A stretch of DNA of 64,000 nucleotides from Variovorax beijingensis (GTDB lineage Bacteria > Pseudomonadota > Gammaproteobacteria > Burkholderiales > Burkholderiaceae_C): positions 1 to 64,000 of the forward strand of contig NZ_VIVL01000008.1 of NCBI RefSeq assembly GCF_007828835.1, written 5' to 3'. The translations under genes and the position numbers were made by a program. The number at the start of each line of letters is the position of its first letter. Positions within the stretch are counted from its first letter, which is position 1. Positions 6,205 to 14,866 of this stretch are shown in pieces. Below the pieces are notes generated by a model. The model was not told where the DNA came from, searched no databases, and saw only the letters and a program-made list of their open reading frames with translations.

Positions 6205-7502
6205 TGCGAAGCTCCGCGCTGAAAAAACAGCGGCTGGTACGGCCGCAAGATGAGGTCCTTGCTCACCATCACCCGCACCGGAAACCCCGGCCGGATCGTC
6301 AACGTCGGCTGAATACTCGCGTTGCGCTTGGTGATCTCCTGCCCGACCTGATTCACCGTATCCTGCGCTCCCTCACGCACGGCGATCACTAGGCGATTGC
6401 CGTCCTGATCGGTCTGGCTCTGCGGTGCCGCCAGCTCGGCCCCTACACCGAGCAGCGTCGACAGCGCTGCACCAGCCAGGATGCGATCCCAGTGCCAGTC
6501 GACACCGTCCTCCAGCCCGGCGTAACCGGCCGGATCGATCCCCGGCAACCGGTCCAGCGCCACCGACGACGTGTCTGGCAGAATCAGCCGCATCCACACC
6601 AGCAGCACGCGCCGCTGCCCGAACGCCACCTGGCTGTCGTAGCGCCCGATCAGCCGCGAACCCTGCGGAATCAGCAGATGGCGCCCCGAGGCCGTGTCAT
6701 AGACCGCCTCGGTCACGCTGGCGATCACCTGTCCCGGCAGGTCGGAGTTGATGCCCGTCACCAGCGCCGCCGGGATGATGGTCCCCGCCACTACCTGGTA
6801 GGGCGAAGCCGGAAGCTGCAGGCCGCCCGGATTGCGCGTGGTCGTGTCACCGGCATTCGCAAGAAACGCTTCCTTGCGGTCTTGGCGGTTCTGCGCCGCC
6901 ACAGGGTCGGCCGGCGAAGCCACGGCTGGGCTCATCGCGCCCAAGGGATTGAACGGCTGCTGACCCGCCCTCGGTCCAGACACATCGGCGGCAGTTGCGG
7001 TCATGGCGTTCTCGGCAACAGTCCTCCGCATCGGAGCGGCACCGTCACCGCTGCGCCGGAAGAACACCGAGGACCGCGCCGCCTCCTCGGCCGCCAACCG
7101 CTCGGCCTGCGCCGGATCGACGCCATGGCCCGCCCTCGCCTCCATCGGCTGCTGTGCCTTCGCCATGGCCGCCCCGAGATCTCCCGGCAGCGGCGGCCCC
7201 AGCACCGGTGGCGCCGGCTTCGACGCGGGCGGCATCCCGGCATAGTCCTTCGGCAACTGGTCCAGTCCGTCCGCCCGGGCCACGCGCTCGACGTTGTACA
7301 ACTCGGCGGCCGGGTCACGCTCGCGCTTCTGAGACTGCAGTGACCACATCGTGCCGCCCAGCACGGCCGCGGCCAGGGTGCCGGCGCCGACCGCCAGCAT
7401 GCGGCGGTTGAGCCGCACGACCGGCCGCGGTTGCGCGCGCAGGGCCACCGTCTCCGGCGCCACCTTGGGCGATTGGGGCGGCGAACTGTCTTCCACACTC
7501 AT
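6201..7502 (-). CDS. trbI: Conjugal transfer protein TrbI (VirB10-like)
   Basis: The 433-residue protein has a short cytoplasmic N-terminus, one membrane helix at about residues 34-56 (AVGAGTLAAAVLGGTMW), a long Pro/Ala-rich periplasmic linker and a C-terminal VirB10 domain with the family motifs LIPQGSRLIGRYDSQVAFGQ and LPGIDPAGYAGLEDGVDWHW. VirB10 proteins span from inner to outer membrane and transmit ATP-driven change in the type IV secretion channel. The start overlaps the trbG stop by four bases, and the stop overlaps the DUF2274 start. Length is normal for the family. Confidence 0.93.
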   Translation of the reverse strand: MSVEDSSPPQSPKVAPETVALRAQPRPVVRLNRRMLAVGAGTLAAAVLGGTMWSLQSQKRERDPAAELYNVERVARADGLDQLPKDYAGMPPASKPAPPVLGPPLPGDLGAAMAKAQQPMEARAGHGVDPAQAERLAAEEAARSSVFFRRSGDGAAPMRRTVAENAMTATAADVSGPRAGQQPFNPLGAMSPAVASPADPVAAQNRQDRKEAFLANAGDTTTRNPGGLQLPASPYQVVAGTIIPAALVTGINSDLPGQVIASVTEAVYDTASGRHLLIPQGSRLIGRYDSQVAFGQRRVLLVWMRLILPDTSSVALDRLPGIDPAGYAGLEDGVDWHWDRILAGAALSTLLGVGAELAAPQSQTDQDGNRLVIAVREGAQDTVNQVGQEITKRNASIQPTLTIRPGFPVRVMVSKDLILRPYQPLFFQRGASQ

Positions 7503-8539
7503 GACCCGTCGCTCCGCGCACCCTGAACGCTGCCGATCGCGCCATCCGTGCGCTCGATGCGCACGACCTCGGCCTTGCCGCCCTTGAAGCCGCCCAGCCG
7601 CAGTTCCGCCGCACCGAACAACCGATCTACCACGTAGTACGGCGAACGGAAACGGTAGTTCACGAGCTGCCCATCGCCCTGCGGCCCAATCACGAACAGC
7701 GGCGGCAGCTCGCCCTGCGCGATGCTGCCCGGGAACTGGATGTAGACCTTCTGCCCGTCATCGAAGGCGCGCAGCGGCTTCCAGGACGGCGCATCGCCGC
7801 TGATCGCATAACGGAACCGGATCTGCTGCACCGACAGGCCCGACTCCACCGGCGCCGCGGCCTGCGCCTCCCTCGCCTGTTTCTGCAGCGCCAACATCCG
7901 GTCCTTCGGATAGTCCCAGGACACCGACGCCATCCAGGCCTGCGGCGTCGAAGACAGTTCCAGCAGGTAGGCGCGCCGGTTCGTCGTGATGACCAGGTTC
8001 GTCTTCAGGCCCACACGCGTGGGTTTCGCCAGCACGTTGACCCGCTGGTTCGCACCACTGCCGCTGAGCGTATCCCCCACGATCCAGCGCACCGTGTCGC
8101 CGGCCGAGACCGCCACCAGTTCCTCGCCCTCCTGCAGCGCGATGACGGTCACGCGACCCGGGCTCGTGTAGACCTGATACAGCGCGCCTTCGGCATAGGG
8201 CCACACCTGGATCGCGTTGACGTAGCCCTCGCGCGTCGGCACGATGCGGGCCTCTTCGTTGGCTCGCGAGACCCGCACTTTCTCGTCGACGGGCTCGGGC
8301 GTCGGCTTCGCTTCCTTCTCGCTCGACAGCGCCTTCATCTGCCCGGGCAGCGGCAAGGGCTTGGGCACCTCCACCACCTCGACGGGCGGGGTCGGTTCCG
8401 GCAATGGCTGCGCGGCGACGGCCACCGGCTCATCCAGCGAGATTGCCGGCGGCGGCCTGCCCTGCGTGGCGCAGCCGACAAGGACAGCCGCCCCAATCAG
8501 GATCGGAGCAAATGCGTGTTTACGGAAATCCGTCTTCAT
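7499..8539 (-). CDS. trbG: Conjugal transfer lipoprotein TrbG (VirB9-like)
   Basis: The 346-residue protein has a signal sequence with a lipobox-like LVGC near residues 19-22, a Pro-rich linker and then VirB9 motifs: YVNAIQVWPYAEGALYQVYT, LVAVSAGDTVRWIVGD and YRFRSPYYVVDRLF. VirB9 forms the outer-membrane core of the type IV secretion channel with VirB7 and VirB10. The start ATG at 8539 lies four bases inside the trbF gene end. A much longer open frame upstream is an artefact of running antisense through trbF in high-GC DNA. Confidence 0.92.
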   Translation of the reverse strand: MKTDFRKHAFAPILIGAAVLVGCATQGRPPPAISLDEPVAVAAQPLPEPTPPVEVVEVPKPLPLPGQMKALSSEKEAKPTPEPVDEKVRVSRANEEARIVPTREGYVNAIQVWPYAEGALYQVYTSPGRVTVIALQEGEELVAVSAGDTVRWIVGDTLSGSGANQRVNVLAKPTRVGLKTNLVITTNRRAYLLELSSTPQAWMASVSWDYPKDRMLALQKQAREAQAAAPVESGLSVQQIRFRYAISGDAPSWKPLRAFDDGQKVYIQFPGSIAQGELPPLFVIGPQGDGQLVNYRFRSPYYVVDRLFGAAELRLGGFKGGKAEVVRIERTDGAIGSVQGARSDGS

Positions 8540-9252
8540 GGCTTGGTTCCTTTCGTTGCAGCGTCCGTCGCATCGAGCTCGCGGCTCCAGGACAGGCCGT
8601 GGACGTAGATGCCCAACGGGTTCTTGCGCAGCCGCTCCTCGGTGCGCGGCGCCTGCAGCACGATCGCGAGCACCGCGGTCCAGCGTTCCAGCCCGGCCGC
8701 TTCGCCGTTGACATAGCGCCGCTCCGTCCAGCGCACCTGGAACGACGAATCGCTCGCGCGCACCACGCTGTTGATCTGAACGGCAATCGACTCCTGCCCG
8801 ATGCGCGAGAACGGATCGTTGGCACGCGCGTGGTCGTTCAGCGTCGCGGCGCCGCGGTCGGTCGTGTAGTCGTAGGCCTCGAGCCAGTTCTGCCGCACCA
8901 CGATCGGATCGATCGACAGGGATCGCACGTCGGTGACGAAGCGCGCCAGGTGGTGTGCGATCTGTGCGTCGCTGGGCTTGTACGGCGTCGCGGCCTCGCC
9001 GACCGCGCGCACCTGCCCCGCGCTGTCCACCTCGACGACATAGGGCGTCACGATGGACTGTGCCGACCGCCACACCAGCCCTCCGGCCATCACCAAGGCC
9101 AGCGAGAGGCAGCCAAAGGCCATGACCCGCCAGTTCTTCGCCTGCACGCGCGCGCTGCCGATGCGCTGGTCCCAGGCCTGCGCCGCGGCTTGATAGGGGG
9201 TGACGGACTCGGGCGTGTCCGAGTACCGCACCTGGGGTCGCTTGAATCGCAT
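8536..9252 (-). CDS. trbF: Conjugal transfer protein TrbF (VirB8-like)
   Basis: The 238-residue protein has a cytoplasmic N-terminus (TPYQAAAQAWDQRIGSAR, a strong TrbF motif), a single membrane helix around residues 45-62 and a periplasmic VirB8 domain containing WLEAYDYTTDRGA and QVRWTERRYVNGE. VirB8 proteins nucleate assembly of the secretion channel at the inner membrane. It lies 25 bp after trbL and overlaps trbG by four bases. Confidence 0.92.
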   Translation of the reverse strand: MRFKRPQVRYSDTPESVTPYQAAAQAWDQRIGSARVQAKNWRVMAFGCLSLALVMAGGLVWRSAQSIVTPYVVEVDSAGQVRAVGEAATPYKPSDAQIAHHLARFVTDVRSLSIDPIVVRQNWLEAYDYTTDRGAATLNDHARANDPFSRIGQESIAVQINSVVRASDSSFQVRWTERRYVNGEAAGLERWTAVLAIVLQAPRTEERLRKNPLGIYVHGLSWSRELDATDAATKGTKP

Positions 9253-9277
9253 GGATGGTTCTCCTCAGGAAGGCGGA

Positions 9278-10651
9278 TCAGGCATTGGAGTCGTCGCGCA
9301 GACTCGGACCGGTGCCGCTGCCGCCGTGGTCGCCCGAGCGCAGGACATGCGCCGTCGTCGAGGCCGCATGGCTCAGTTGCTGCTTGCGGCGCATCTGCCG
9401 GGCCCACGCAGGCTCGGGGGGTGGTGCGCCGGCCTCGTCCGCACTGGCAGATGCCGCATTCCCCGCGGCGGCGGGCGCCACGGCATCGGACACGAAGTTC
9501 GCCATGCGGTCCTTGACCGCCTTGGCGCCGGACGCGACGCGCTGGCCAACGGCCCCGGCGCCGCTTTTCGCGACATGGGCAAGGCCGGCCCCGGCCGCCC
9601 GGACGCCGCCACCGCCGGACGCCGCGGCGCCGGCCTGGTAGGCCGACCTCGCGCCGCTTGCCAGGCCATTGGCCGATCGCGCAGCCGCAGCGCCGCCCCC
9701 GATGGCCGCACGCGCCGCGCCGGGCGCCATGCGTGCCCCCGCGGCCACGGCAGAACCCGCGCTCGCCACGGCCGCGCCACCGGCGACGGCCAGGCCCGCC
9801 GCACCCAGGGCCGTTCCCGCCGCCGCGCCGGCACCGAGCTGCGGCGCGCCCGACACAAGTCCGGTCGCGATCCCCGGCCCAAAGATCCCCAGGCCCAGCA
9901 TCGCAAGCGCCGCCAGCATGACGGTCAGCGCATGGTCGATGGAGGGATCGGCCCCGGGAGGTGTGCGGAACTCTGCGAAGAGGCCGGTGCCGATCCCCAC
10001 GATCACGGCCAGCACCAGCACCTTGATGCCGGCGGACACCACGTTGCCCAGCACCTTCTCGGCCAGGAACGCAGTCTTGTTCCACAGCGCGAAGGGAACC
10101 AGCACGAAGCCCGCCAGCGTCGTCAGCTTGAACTCAATCAAGGTGACGAAGAGCTGCACCGCGAGCACGAAGAAGCTCACGATCAACACCAGCCAGGCCA
10201 GGAACAGCACGGCGATGGTGTCCAGATGAGCGAAGGTTTCGGGGAAGCCCGTCATCTCGCTGATCTGTTCCATGATCGGCCGGCCCGCATCGATGCCGAC
10301 CTGCGCCAGCCGGCCGGGCTGCAGGAACTGCGCCTGTGTCAGGCTGGAGCCCGACGCCACCAGACCGAGCCCCGCGAACGAACGGAACAGGACCCCGGCC
10401 AGCTGGTTGAAATTGCCGATGATGAAAGCAAAGGCCCCCACGTAGAGCACCTTCCGGACCAACCTTGCGATCACGTCGTCGCCCTGCCCCGCCGCATGGC
10501 TCATGGCCCAGAACAGCCCGGCCAGCGTCATGTCGATCACGACCAGCGTGGCCGTGAGGAACGCCACCTCGCCGTGCAGCAGGCCGAAGCCCGAATCGAT
10601 GTAGCGCGAGAAGACATCGAGGAAGCGATCGATGACCGCGACATCGTCCAT
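9278..10651 (-). CDS. trbL: Conjugal transfer membrane protein TrbL (VirB6-like)
   Basis: The 457-residue protein begins MDDVAVIDRFLDVFSRYIDS and has about six membrane helices within residues 30-260, followed by an Ala/Gly-rich, low-complexity C-terminal half containing many ARS and GAA runs, as usual for TrbL. It is the polytopic inner-membrane component of the mating-pair apparatus. The start is four bases after the exclusion lipoprotein stop. Confidence 0.9.
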   Translation of the reverse strand: MDDVAVIDRFLDVFSRYIDSGFGLLHGEVAFLTATLVVIDMTLAGLFWAMSHAAGQGDDVIARLVRKVLYVGAFAFIIGNFNQLAGVLFRSFAGLGLVASGSSLTQAQFLQPGRLAQVGIDAGRPIMEQISEMTGFPETFAHLDTIAVLFLAWLVLIVSFFVLAVQLFVTLIEFKLTTLAGFVLVPFALWNKTAFLAEKVLGNVVSAGIKVLVLAVIVGIGTGLFAEFRTPPGADPSIDHALTVMLAALAMLGLGIFGPGIATGLVSGAPQLGAGAAAGTALGAAGLAVAGGAAVASAGSAVAAGARMAPGAARAAIGGGAAAARSANGLASGARSAYQAGAAASGGGGVRAAGAGLAHVAKSGAGAVGQRVASGAKAVKDRMANFVSDAVAPAAAGNAASASADEAGAPPPEPAWARQMRRKQQLSHAASTTAHVLRSGDHGGSGTGPSLRDDSNA

Positions 10652-10655
10652 GGCG

Positions 10656-10964
10656 TCAGTCCTTGGCGTCCGCGCCGGCCGGCGGTGAGGCAGGAGCTGC
10701 CGGCGGCGGGACCGGCTCGCTCGCGTAAGGCGATTGACCGCCCCTCATGAAGCGCTGGCGCGTGGCCTCGGCCACCGCATGGCACTGCGCGTCGCCCATC
10801 CTCGCATGGTCGGCCTTGCACTGCGCGCGCAGTTCCTTGAGGCGCTCGGGATTCGCGACCAGGGATTCGACGGACTCGATCGAGGACCGGGAAGGTTCTG
10901 ACTTGCCGCAGCCGGCGAGCACCAGGACCACAGCGGCAGTGACGAGGAGGAGAAGGTTCTTCAT
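10656..10964 (-). CDS. EexN/TrbK-like entry-exclusion lipoprotein
   Basis: The 102-residue protein opens with a lipoprotein signal, MKNLLLLVTAAVVLVLAGCG, with a lipobox LAGC. The mature part has the EexN-like pattern of two cysteines, LKELRAQCKADHARMGDAQC, followed by a Pro-rich tail. It sits between trbJ and trbL, the usual place for the trbK-type entry-exclusion gene that stops a cell carrying the element from receiving a second copy. Function is taken from position and family. The gene starts nine bases after trbJ ends. Confidence 0.8.
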   Translation of the reverse strand: MKNLLLLVTAAVVLVLAGCGKSEPSRSSIESVESLVANPERLKELRAQCKADHARMGDAQCHAVAEATRQRFMRGGQSPYASEPVPPPAAPASPPAGADAKD

Positions 10965-10973
10965 AGCTGCCCC

Positions 10974-11738
10974 TCAGTGGCCGTAGAAATTCACGCTGTA
11001 GGGCGTGTACGGCGTGCCGCTGCCCATGAAGCGCCGGCGCACCTCGCGCGCGCGCTCCTGCACCGCCACCTGCCTCGCCTGCTCCAGGGCCATTGCGCGG
11101 TCCTGCGTGATCTGCAGCTGCTGCGCCTGGATCGCCTGGCGCGACTGCAGCGCCAGCAACTGGTTGGTCGCCTGCATCGCCTGCAGGGCCCCGGTGGCCG
11201 ACTGGCTGCGATTCACAAGATCCGTGAGCGCCTTCTCGTCCGACGCGAAGTTCTGCATGGCCCGCGACTGCACCTGTGTGGCGGTGCGCAGTGCTTCCAG
11301 CGAGTTGCGCCAGCGTTGACGCGCATCGCCGGCCATCTGGGCACCGGACAGCGCCGCCGAAAAGGACTCGGGGTACAGCCGCTTGAACTCCTCTTCCATG
11401 CGCGAGACGTTGAAGGCCAGCCCCTGTGCCTGCTGGATCAGCTGGTTCGTGGCCGCCAGGGTCGACTTGAGCTCGGACAGCGCGCTGAAGTCCAGGCTCG
11501 TGAGGTTCCTCGCCTGGTTGCTCAGCATCTGCGCCTCGTTCTGCAACTGCTCGACCTGATTGTTGATCTGCTCCAGCGCGCGGGCAGCCGTCAGCATGTT
11601 CTGGATGAAGTTGGAAGCATCGAACACGGTGTCGCCGACGCCGAAGAGCGCATGCGCCGGCGGGGCCACACCGAAAGCGATCGCGCCGGCCGCGACCAGC
11701 GCGGCGATCCGGGGTTTGAGTGAAGATTGGAGGTTCAT
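10974..11738 (-). CDS. trbJ: Conjugal transfer protein TrbJ (VirB5-like)
   Basis: I place the start at 11738, where AGGAG lies eight bases upstream and ATGA overlaps the trbE stop, giving 254 residues. The protein has a signal peptide ending near PAHA, then FGVGDTVFDASNFIQN, long heptad-rich coiled-coil helices (Gln- and Ala-rich, about residues 50-230), and a C-terminal RRRFMGSGTPYTPYSVNFYG. VirB5 homologues are minor pilus-tip components. Confidence 0.92.
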   Translation of the reverse strand: MNLQSSLKPRIAALVAAGAIAFGVAPPAHALFGVGDTVFDASNFIQNMLTAARALEQINNQVEQLQNEAQMLSNQARNLTSLDFSALSELKSTLAATNQLIQQAQGLAFNVSRMEEEFKRLYPESFSAALSGAQMAGDARQRWRNSLEALRTATQVQSRAMQNFASDEKALTDLVNRSQSATGALQAMQATNQLLALQSRQAIQAQQLQITQDRAMALEQARQVAVQERAREVRRRFMGSGTPYTPYSVNFYGH

Positions 11739-14233
11739 GGCAACGGCTCCTGCGGGGTTGAGGAAGGGGATAGGGATGCAGATGAAAACGAAGGGATGAG
11801 GTCGGCGGCCCAACCCAAACCACGGTGGCGCAGCCAGGCTGCCGCGAAGACCGAAGGCATTCGCGTGAACGGCGACTGCAACACCGAGGCCTGCGCGCGG
11901 TCGAGCGCGCGCTGATCCTCGGGCGAGGCCGCACCCGCGAAGGCCAGCGCCACCGGCCCGAGCCCGAGCTCGAAGACCCGATTGCCCAGGCGCGACTGGT
12001 AGTAGTAGTCACGCTTGGGCTGCGCCGTGGCGACGATGTCGATCTGCCGGCCGTTGAGCCCGAAGCCCTCATAGATCACGCGGATCTGCGGTTCGGTGGC
12101 CTGCGGGTTGGGCAGGAAGATCCGGCTCGCGCAGCTCTCCACAATGGCCGGCGCGATGCTGGAGTTCTGGATGTCGGCCAGGCTCTGCGTGGCGAAGATG
12201 ACCGAGACGTTCTTCTTGCGCAGCGTCTTGAGCCACTGCCGGATGCGCGCCGCGAACACCGGGTCGTCGAGAAACAGCCAGGCCTCGTCCAAGATCAGGA
12301 GCGTCGGCGCGCCGTCGAAGCGTTCGTCGAAGCGCGCGAAGAGGTAGCCGAGCACAGCCAGCACGGCCGCCTTGCTGTGCATCAGCTCCTCCATCTCGAA
12401 ACACTGGACGGAGGAGGTCCCCAGCCGATCCCGGTCCGCGTCCAGCAGCCGCCCGTGCGCACCGCCAAGCACGTAGGGCGCCAGCGCCTGGCGCAGGGCG
12501 TTCGACTGCAGCAACACCGCCAGGCCCGTCATCGTGCGCTGCTCGGGCGGCGCGCTGGCGAGGCTGGCCAGCGCGGACCACACCATCTCCCGCTCGGCCG
12601 GCCCGACCTCGAGGCCCTCCTGCCGAAGCCGTCCCTCCACCCACTCCGCCGCCCAGGTGCGGTATCTGTCCTGGTCGATGCGCGCCAGTGGCTGAAAAGC
12701 GATCTCTCCATCGGTACCGAGGTCGTAGTGCTCGCCGCCGAGCCCGAGGACCGTGGCGCGCATCGAGCGCCCCATGTCGAAGGCCAGGATGCGCGAGCCG
12801 GCATAGCGGCGGAACTGCAGCGCCAGTGTGGCGAGCAGCACCGACTTGCCCATGCCGGTCGGCCCGACCACCAGCGTGTGGCCGACGTCGCCGATGTGCG
12901 TGACCAGCCGGAACGGTGTCGCGCCATCGGTGCGCGTGACGATCAGCGGTGGCCCGTCGAGGTGCGCATTGCGCTCGGGGCCTGCCCACACGGCTGACAC
13001 CGGCAACATGTGCGCGAGGTTCAAGGTCGAGATGATGGGCTGGCGCACATTCGCGTACGCATGGCCCGGGATCGACGACAGCCAGGCCTCGACCGCATTG
13101 AGTGTTTCAGGGATCGTGACGAAGCCCCGGCCCTGGATCGTGCGCTCGACCGCACGCAGCTTCTCGTCGGCCGCCGTTGCGTCGGCATCGAGCACCGTCA
13201 CGGTGGCGGTCACGTAGCCGAAAGCCACCTGGTCGCTGCCGAGCTCCTGCAGCGCCGCGTCGGCATCCGCCGCCTTGTTCGAAGCGTCGGAGTCGACCAG
13301 AGGGCTCTCCTGCTGGAAGATCGTCTCGCGCAGCAAGGCTACGATGTTCTTGCGCTTGGCGAACCACTGGCGGCGCAGGCGCACGAGCTCCTTCTCCGCC
13401 TCGGCTTTGTCCAGGCACAGGAAGCGCGTGCTCCAGCGGTAGGCGAAGCCCAGGCGGTTGAGGTCGTCGAGCAGGCCCGGCCAGGTCGAGGTGGGAAAGC
13501 CGCGCACTGACAGCACGCGCAGATGCCGGCCCCCGAGCATCGGCGCCAGCCCGCCCGTCAGCGGCTCGTCGGCCAGCAGCGCATCGAGGTGCATCGCGAC
13601 CTCGGGCACTGCGACCGCATGCCGACGCGTGGACACGCAGCCGTGCAGGTGGGTCAGCGTTTGGGCATCGTCAAGCCAGCCTATCTCGGGCATCACGTCT
13701 TCGAGCAGGCCGAGGAAGCGCTCTGTCTCGGAGACGAAAGCTTCCAGCCGTCCTCTCCAGTCCGACCCATTCGAGGCATCCGATCCCGACTTTTCTTTCG
13801 TCCCGGCGTTCTCGTAGAGCAGGCCCGTGGCGCGTGCCTTCGACTCCTCGGGCGGCAGGCACAGCAGCGTCAGGTGGTAGCGGCTCTCGAAGTGGCTGGC
13901 GTCCTCCTCGAAGGCCGCGCGGCGCTCCTCGTCGACCAGCCAGGAGAGCGCCTCGGGGAACGAAGACTCGGGATAGCCTGCCGCTTCGCGCCGCTCGGCC
14001 TCCACGAACAGCGCCCAACCCGAGCCGAGCCGCCGTAGCGCGTTGTTCAAACGCGCCGAGGTGGCGACGAACTCGCCCTGCGTGGCGCTGTCCAGGTCCG
14101 GCCCGCGAAACCGCGCCGTGCGCTGGAACGATCCATCCTTGTTGAGCACGACCCCGGGCGCAACCAGGCCGGCCCAGGGCAGCCAGTCGGCCAGCAGCGC
14201 CGGCCGCTTTCGGTATTCGGCGAGATTCAGCAT
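11735..14233 (-). CDS. trbE: Conjugal transfer ATPase TrbE (VirB4-like)
   Basis: The 832-residue protein starts MLNLAEYRKRPALLADWLPW, preceded by GGGGAGA, and shows a VirB4 ATPase domain with Walker A VVGPTGMGKS around residue 463 and Walker B LLILDEAWLFLDD, then RKKNVSVIFATQSLADI. The N-terminal half is the CagE/TrbE region. VirB4 ATPases drive pilus assembly and substrate transfer. An upstream in-frame extension to 14326 runs into trbD and is rejected. Confidence 0.95.
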   Translation of the reverse strand: MLNLAEYRKRPALLADWLPWAGLVAPGVVLNKDGSFQRTARFRGPDLDSATQGEFVATSARLNNALRRLGSGWALFVEAERREAAGYPESSFPEALSWLVDEERRAAFEEDASHFESRYHLTLLCLPPEESKARATGLLYENAGTKEKSGSDASNGSDWRGRLEAFVSETERFLGLLEDVMPEIGWLDDAQTLTHLHGCVSTRRHAVAVPEVAMHLDALLADEPLTGGLAPMLGGRHLRVLSVRGFPTSTWPGLLDDLNRLGFAYRWSTRFLCLDKAEAEKELVRLRRQWFAKRKNIVALLRETIFQQESPLVDSDASNKAADADAALQELGSDQVAFGYVTATVTVLDADATAADEKLRAVERTIQGRGFVTIPETLNAVEAWLSSIPGHAYANVRQPIISTLNLAHMLPVSAVWAGPERNAHLDGPPLIVTRTDGATPFRLVTHIGDVGHTLVVGPTGMGKSVLLATLALQFRRYAGSRILAFDMGRSMRATVLGLGGEHYDLGTDGEIAFQPLARIDQDRYRTWAAEWVEGRLRQEGLEVGPAEREMVWSALASLASAPPEQRTMTGLAVLLQSNALRQALAPYVLGGAHGRLLDADRDRLGTSSVQCFEMEELMHSKAAVLAVLGYLFARFDERFDGAPTLLILDEAWLFLDDPVFAARIRQWLKTLRKKNVSVIFATQSLADIQNSSIAPAIVESCASRIFLPNPQATEPQIRVIYEGFGLNGRQIDIVATAQPKRDYYYQSRLGNRVFELGLGPVALAFAGAASPEDQRALDRAQASVLQSPFTRMPSVFAAAWLRHRGLGWAADLIPSFSSASLSPSSTPQEPLP

Positions 14234-14252
14234 CGCGTCTCCCCTTCCCGCC

Positions 14253-14537
14253 TTACGCGTCCAGCAGCGGACGCTGCTTGATGTGCCGCGCAAAGACCTG
14301 CATGAACTGCGGATCCAGCCTCGCACCCCAGACAGCCAGCGCGTGGCCGACGATCCAGAGCGCGACGCCGGGCAGCCAGAGCTGCAGTCCCAGTCCCACG
14401 GCAGCGGCCAGCGTGCCGTTGGCGATCGCCACGGTACGCGGCGCGCCGCCCAGCAGGATCGGCTCTGTGAGGGACCGGTGCAGCGGGATCTCGAAGCCTG
14501 GCGCGACGCCCGGCGAGAAGACAGTCGGCGCGTTCAT
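14253..14537 (-). CDS. trbD: Conjugal transfer protein TrbD (VirB3-like)
   Basis: The 94-residue protein has the TrbD pattern: FEIPLHRSLTEPILLGGAPR, two close hydrophobic segments (about 37-55 and 56-72), then the conserved WGARLDPQFMQVFARH. VirB3 works with VirB4 at the inner membrane. The start at 14537 overlaps the trbC stop by four bases; 19 bp separate its stop from trbE. Confidence 0.92.
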   Translation of the reverse strand: MNAPTVFSPGVAPGFEIPLHRSLTEPILLGGAPRTVAIANGTLAAAVGLGLQLWLPGVALWIVGHALAVWGARLDPQFMQVFARHIKQRPLLDA

Positions 14538-14866
14538 GCCAGCACCGCCCCGCCCGAGAAGCTGAAGAAGGTCAGGAAAAAACTGGACGCAGCGAACGCG
14601 ATTGACAGGCCGAACACGATCTGGATCAGCTTGCGAAGGCCCCCACTGGTGTCGCCAAAAGCCAGTGTCAGGCCCGTCACGATGATGATGATCACCGCGA
14701 CGATCTTGGCCACCGGCCCCTGGATCGAGTCGAGGATCGACTGCAGCGGTGCTTCCCAGGGCATGTTCGAGCCTGCAGCCCGCGCGGGCAGCGCGACGGC
14801 CAGTAAGAGCGCTGCCGCAGCAGCCGCGTGCAGAAGCGGCTTTATGGAACTGCGTGGAATCGTCAT
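14534..14866 (-). CDS. trbC: Conjugative pilin TrbC (VirB2-like)
   Basis: The 110-residue pre-pilin has a long signal peptide ending near ARAAGS, an amphipathic segment (MPWEAPLQSILDSIQGP) and two membrane helices separated by the conserved GDTSGGLRKLI loop, as in TrbC/VirB2 pilins. It would be processed and polymerised into the mating pilus. ATGA overlaps with both trbB and trbD indicate coupled translation. Confidence 0.92.
   Translation of the reverse strand: MTIPRSSIKPLLHAAAAAALLLAVALPARAAGSNMPWEAPLQSILDSIQGPVAKIVAVIIIIVTGLTLAFGDTSGGLRKLIQIVFGLSIAFAASSFFLTFFSFSGGAVLA

Noticed and set aside
8540-9073. Long leftward frame continuing upstream of trbG through trbF.
   Set aside because: It is antisense-style read-through in high-GC DNA; trbF in another frame has clear VirB8 motifs.
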